Positions 5,830 to 7,582 of a stretch of 7,582 nucleotides of DNA are shown here, piece by piece. The translations under genes were made by a program, and so were the position numbers. Source of the DNA: an uncultured Coprococcus sp. (GTDB taxonomy: Bacteria > Bacillota > Clostridia > Lachnospirales > Lachnospiraceae); NCBI GenBank assembly GCA_900557435.1, contig USSH01000110.1, positions 1-7,582 on the forward strand, in the 5' to 3' direction. The stretch's first letter is position 1, and each line of letters begins with the position of its first letter. The notes under the pieces are model-generated. The model worked only from the letters and a program-made list of their open reading frames with translations, was not told the DNA's origin and did not search any database.

Positions 5830-6366
5830 GTGAAAGAGATAGTAACTAGAAACAATTATATTTCGAAACTAAAACGGCATAATGAAAAAGCCCTGGAGTT
5901 TGTGGTTCAGGAGTATGGCGGGCAGGTGAAAGCCGCTGTGTGCAAGAACCTTTCGGGGATGCCTGAGGAAATCGAAGAGTGCATGGACGATGTGTTTATG
6001 GATGTGTGGAACAATATAGACAGATTTGACGAGAGCAAAGGTTCTTTTAGAAACTGGATAACGGCAATTGCAAGATTCAGGTCCATAGATTATCTGAGGA
6101 GATACAGCAGAAGATGCTCGGAGGAGGACATAACAGACTATGAGAACAAGCTTGCAAATGACAATCTGATCGACATACTCAATGAGGAGATATCGGATAG
6201 TATGGAAAAGTTGCTTTCTGGTCTGTCGGATGAAGACAGGGACATCATTCTGAGATACTACTGGGATGACCAGGCTGTGGATAAGATAGCGGAAGATTAT
6301 GGGGTATCTTCATCATCTATTTACAGCAGAATGTCCAGAGCAAGAAGTCGATTGAAAAAAGTGTAA
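5830..6366 (+). CDS. ECF-like sigma-70 family RNA polymerase sigma factor
   Basis: About 178 residues with only regions 2 and 4, as in extracytoplasmic-function sigma factors. Region 2 (about 20-95) includes ECMDDVFMDVWNNIDRFDES and NWITAIARFRSIDYLRRYSR, which contact core polymerase and the -10 element. Region 4 (about 130-178) has LSDEDRDIILRYYWDD and the helix-turn-helix DKIAEDYGVSSSSIYSRMSR for the -35 element. The start is uncertain. The only canonical start is GTG at 5830, but it lies inside the near-perfect Shine-Dalgarno GGAGGTGA (5826-5833). The best-spaced codon is ATA at 5839, 8 nt beyond GGAGG, giving a protein three residues shorter. The next gene, 15 nt downstream, encodes its likely membrane anti-sigma factor. 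Together they should form an envelope-signal switch. Confidence 0.9.
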   Translation: MKEIVTRNNYISKLKRHNEKALEFVVQEYGGQVKAAVCKNLSGMPEEIEECMDDVFMDVWNNIDRFDESKGSFRNWITAIARFRSIDYLRRYSRRCSEEDITDYENKLANDNLIDILNEEISDSMEKLLSGLSDEDRDIILRYYWDDQAVDKIAEDYGVSSSSIYSRMSRARSRLKKV

Positions 6367-6381
6367 AGGCGGTGAATTATC

Positions 6382-7422
6382 ATGAAAAACAGGAAAGACA
6401 GAAATGCATTTGATGTTATGAACAATGTGAATGTGAACATAGAAACCATGGACATGTCGGAAGAAGAGAAGGATGCCTGTGTGAAGAGGCTCAGACACAA
6501 GATAAAGACAGGTGGAAGCGGACGAAGCCACGGATGGAAGACTGCAGCGGCAGCAGTGGCAGCTGTTCTGATCTTGTCGGGCGGTGGATTGACATATGCG
6601 GCGGAAACAGGTTCGCTGGCGTGGTTCTTTGACAGTCTGAGCAAGGAGACAGGAAGTGTCATTCCGTCAAAATATGTGAACAAGAGCTACATAAATAACG
6701 AGTATAAGGGCAGTGTAAAGGTGATAACTGATTCTGATGCCAAAGTAAGCTTTGATCTTAAGAAGGCTGCAGTGGATGGCGATCAGGTCGATATTGCGAT
6801 GGTCGTCACATATGATGACTTTGACACTGAAAAATATGAAAGCTTTGATGCACAGATGCAGATAATAGAAGGTGGCGTGAACATTGTCAGTGAATATGCG
6901 GGCAGCACAGCATTTGGAGATGGGATCTCGCTCACGGATAAGCAGACAATGTCTGATATTGTATATAAGCTAAAAAAGAAAAATGCATATAAGGTTGGTG
7001 ATACCATCACCATGAGATGCGACAGCATTGTATTGTTCAACAATGTTAAACAGAATGATGGTACGGTTGCCTATGAAGCGGATGAGGTGACCGGTCCGTG
7101 GACTTTGCAGTTTAAGATCCAGGATGATATGCAGGGCCATAGTGTAGATGTATCCGGCATAGGTGACATTGATAAATGTACGATAAATACAAAATGTATA
7201 ACTATCGACATTGCAGAAGATTCAGATGTTGATAGCGATTTGTTGGAGAATATAGTTCTTGAGATGACGGACGATAAAAAACTCAAAGATGTAATATATG
7301 GAATTGGCAAGACTGGTGATGATGATGGAATACAGAGAATGGAGCTGGATTTCACCAAACCTATAGACATTTCACAGGTGAAAGCCGTGTGGATAAATGG
7401 AAAGAGATGTAAGGTAAATTAA
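6382..7422 (+). CDS. DUF4179-like membrane protein, likely anti-sigma factor
   Basis: A 346-residue single-pass membrane protein. Residues 1-50 are cytoplasmic and charged, with a helix-prone NAFDVMNNVNV and SEEEKDACVKRLRHKIK, placed to bind the sigma factor. Residues about 53-73 are an Ala/Val/Leu-rich transmembrane helix. From about 75 onward the protein is outside the cell: a SLAWFFDSLSKETGSVIPSK segment, then beta-rich sequence with SVKVITDSDAKVSFDLKKAA VDGDQVDIAMVV, the pattern of DUF4179 proteins, and a second extracellular domain to the end. DUF4179 proteins commonly pair with sigma factors of this type in Clostridia. The gene follows the sigma factor by 15 nt, with AGGCGGTGA about 6 nt from the ATG, so they form one operon. 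The role as anti-sigma factor is inferred from position and topology; no zinc-binding anti-sigma motif is present. The signal sensed is unknown. Confidence 0.72.
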   Translation: MKNRKDRNAFDVMNNVNVNIETMDMSEEEKDACVKRLRHKIKTGGSGRSHGWKTAAAAVAAVLILSGGGLTYAAETGSLAWFFDSLSKETGSVIPSKYVNKSYINNEYKGSVKVITDSDAKVSFDLKKAAVDGDQVDIAMVVTYDDFDTEKYESFDAQMQIIEGGVNIVSEYAGSTAFGDGISLTDKQTMSDIVYKLKKKNAYKVGDTITMRCDSIVLFNNVKQNDGTVAYEADEVTGPWTLQFKIQDDMQGHSVDVSGIGDIDKCTINTKCITIDIAEDSDVDSDLLENIVLEMTDDKKLKDVIYGIGKTGDDDGIQRMELDFTKPIDISQVKAVWINGKRCKVN

Positions 7423-7427
7423 AAAAT

Positions 7428-7480
7428 AACCCGGGTACTACAACAGAGCTTCTCTCTGGTGCAATATCCGGGTTTTGATT
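7428..7480. terminator. Nested hairpin terminator between convergent genes
   Basis: AACCCGG (7428-7434) pairs with CCGGGTT (7468-7474), with a smaller CAGAG/CTCTG hairpin (7444-7448 with 7454-7458) in the loop. The plus strand continues TTTTGATTTTTG. The minus strand continues TTATTTTTT, a better T-run, so the element probably serves both the DUF4179 gene and the convergent gene at the right edge. Confidence 0.65.
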
Positions 7481-7491
7481 TTTGTTAGATT

Positions 7492-7582
7492 TTATGAGTC
7501 CTTGATCTTGAACTTGCCGTTACTCTTAACGCTTGGAGAGGAAGTAGCTGTTTCGGAGTATCCCTCACTGTGTGATTCAATG
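7492..7582 (-). CDS. C-terminal end of an unidentified minus-strand gene (partial)
   Basis: On the minus strand a frame is open from the right edge for about 29 codons and ends in TAA at 7492-7494. The tail reads IESHSEGYSE, then TATSSPSVKSNGKFKIKDS. It is serine-rich and then basic, with no motif I recognise. Support comes from the absence of stops, a sensible C-terminal composition, and the terminator with a minus-strand T-run about 20 nt beyond the stop. The evidence is short, and the gene's identity cannot be told from this fragment. Confidence 0.55.
   Translation of the reverse strand, partial: IESHSEGYSETATSSPSVKSNGKFKIKDS

Overview
The window looks like chromosomal DNA from a Gram-positive Clostridia bacterium, most likely a Lachnospiraceae gut commensal. 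This rests on the protein types (a DUF815-type ATPase, a HypE-like AIR-synthase relative, TrmL, a WYL regulator, and an ECF sigma factor paired with a DUF4179-like membrane protein), strong GGAGG-type ribosome binding sites, and moderate GC with many ATA and AGA codons. I cannot name the species.

Layout. Positions 1-1010 (+) are the 3' part of a DUF815-type AAA ATPase gene that begins before the window. A hairpin terminator (1018-1064) separates it from a convergent, visibly A+T-rich two-gene module on the minus strand. This module has an XRE-type repressor (2109-2471) followed, in transcription order, by an ORF6N-domain protein with a C-terminal single-motif phospholipase-D-like domain (1085-2077). 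Its promoter overlaps two tandem 14-bp palindromic operators, so self-repression is likely. Divergently, a strong extended -10 promoter (2577-2605) drives a 34-residue single-helix membrane miniprotein (2654-2758) and a HypE-like AIR-synthase paralogue lacking the HypE C-terminal cysteine (2791-3825).

The tRNA 2'-O-methyltransferase TrmL (3981-4481) follows a 155-nt spacer rich in inverted repeats. A WYL-domain regulator (4571-5644) comes next. It is bracketed by two inverted copies of a 10-mer, each attached to a 7-bp perfect hairpin of different sequence, which suggests a small hairpin-repeat family. A strong intrinsic terminator (5699-5732) ends that unit.

The last unit is an ECF-like sigma factor (5830-6366) with no good canonical start codon, followed 15 nt later by a single-pass membrane DUF4179-like protein (6382-7422), its presumed anti-sigma factor and envelope sensor. 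A nested inverted repeat (7428-7480) acts as a terminator facing both ways. The window ends in the last codons of an unidentified minus-strand gene (7492 onward).

The less ordinary parts are the XRE/ORF6N-PLD module with its operators, the miniprotein beside the HypE-like gene, the hairpin repeats around the WYL gene, and the start site of the sigma factor. No tRNA, rRNA, CRISPR array or transposase gene was seen. All assignments come from reading motifs by eye, without database searches.
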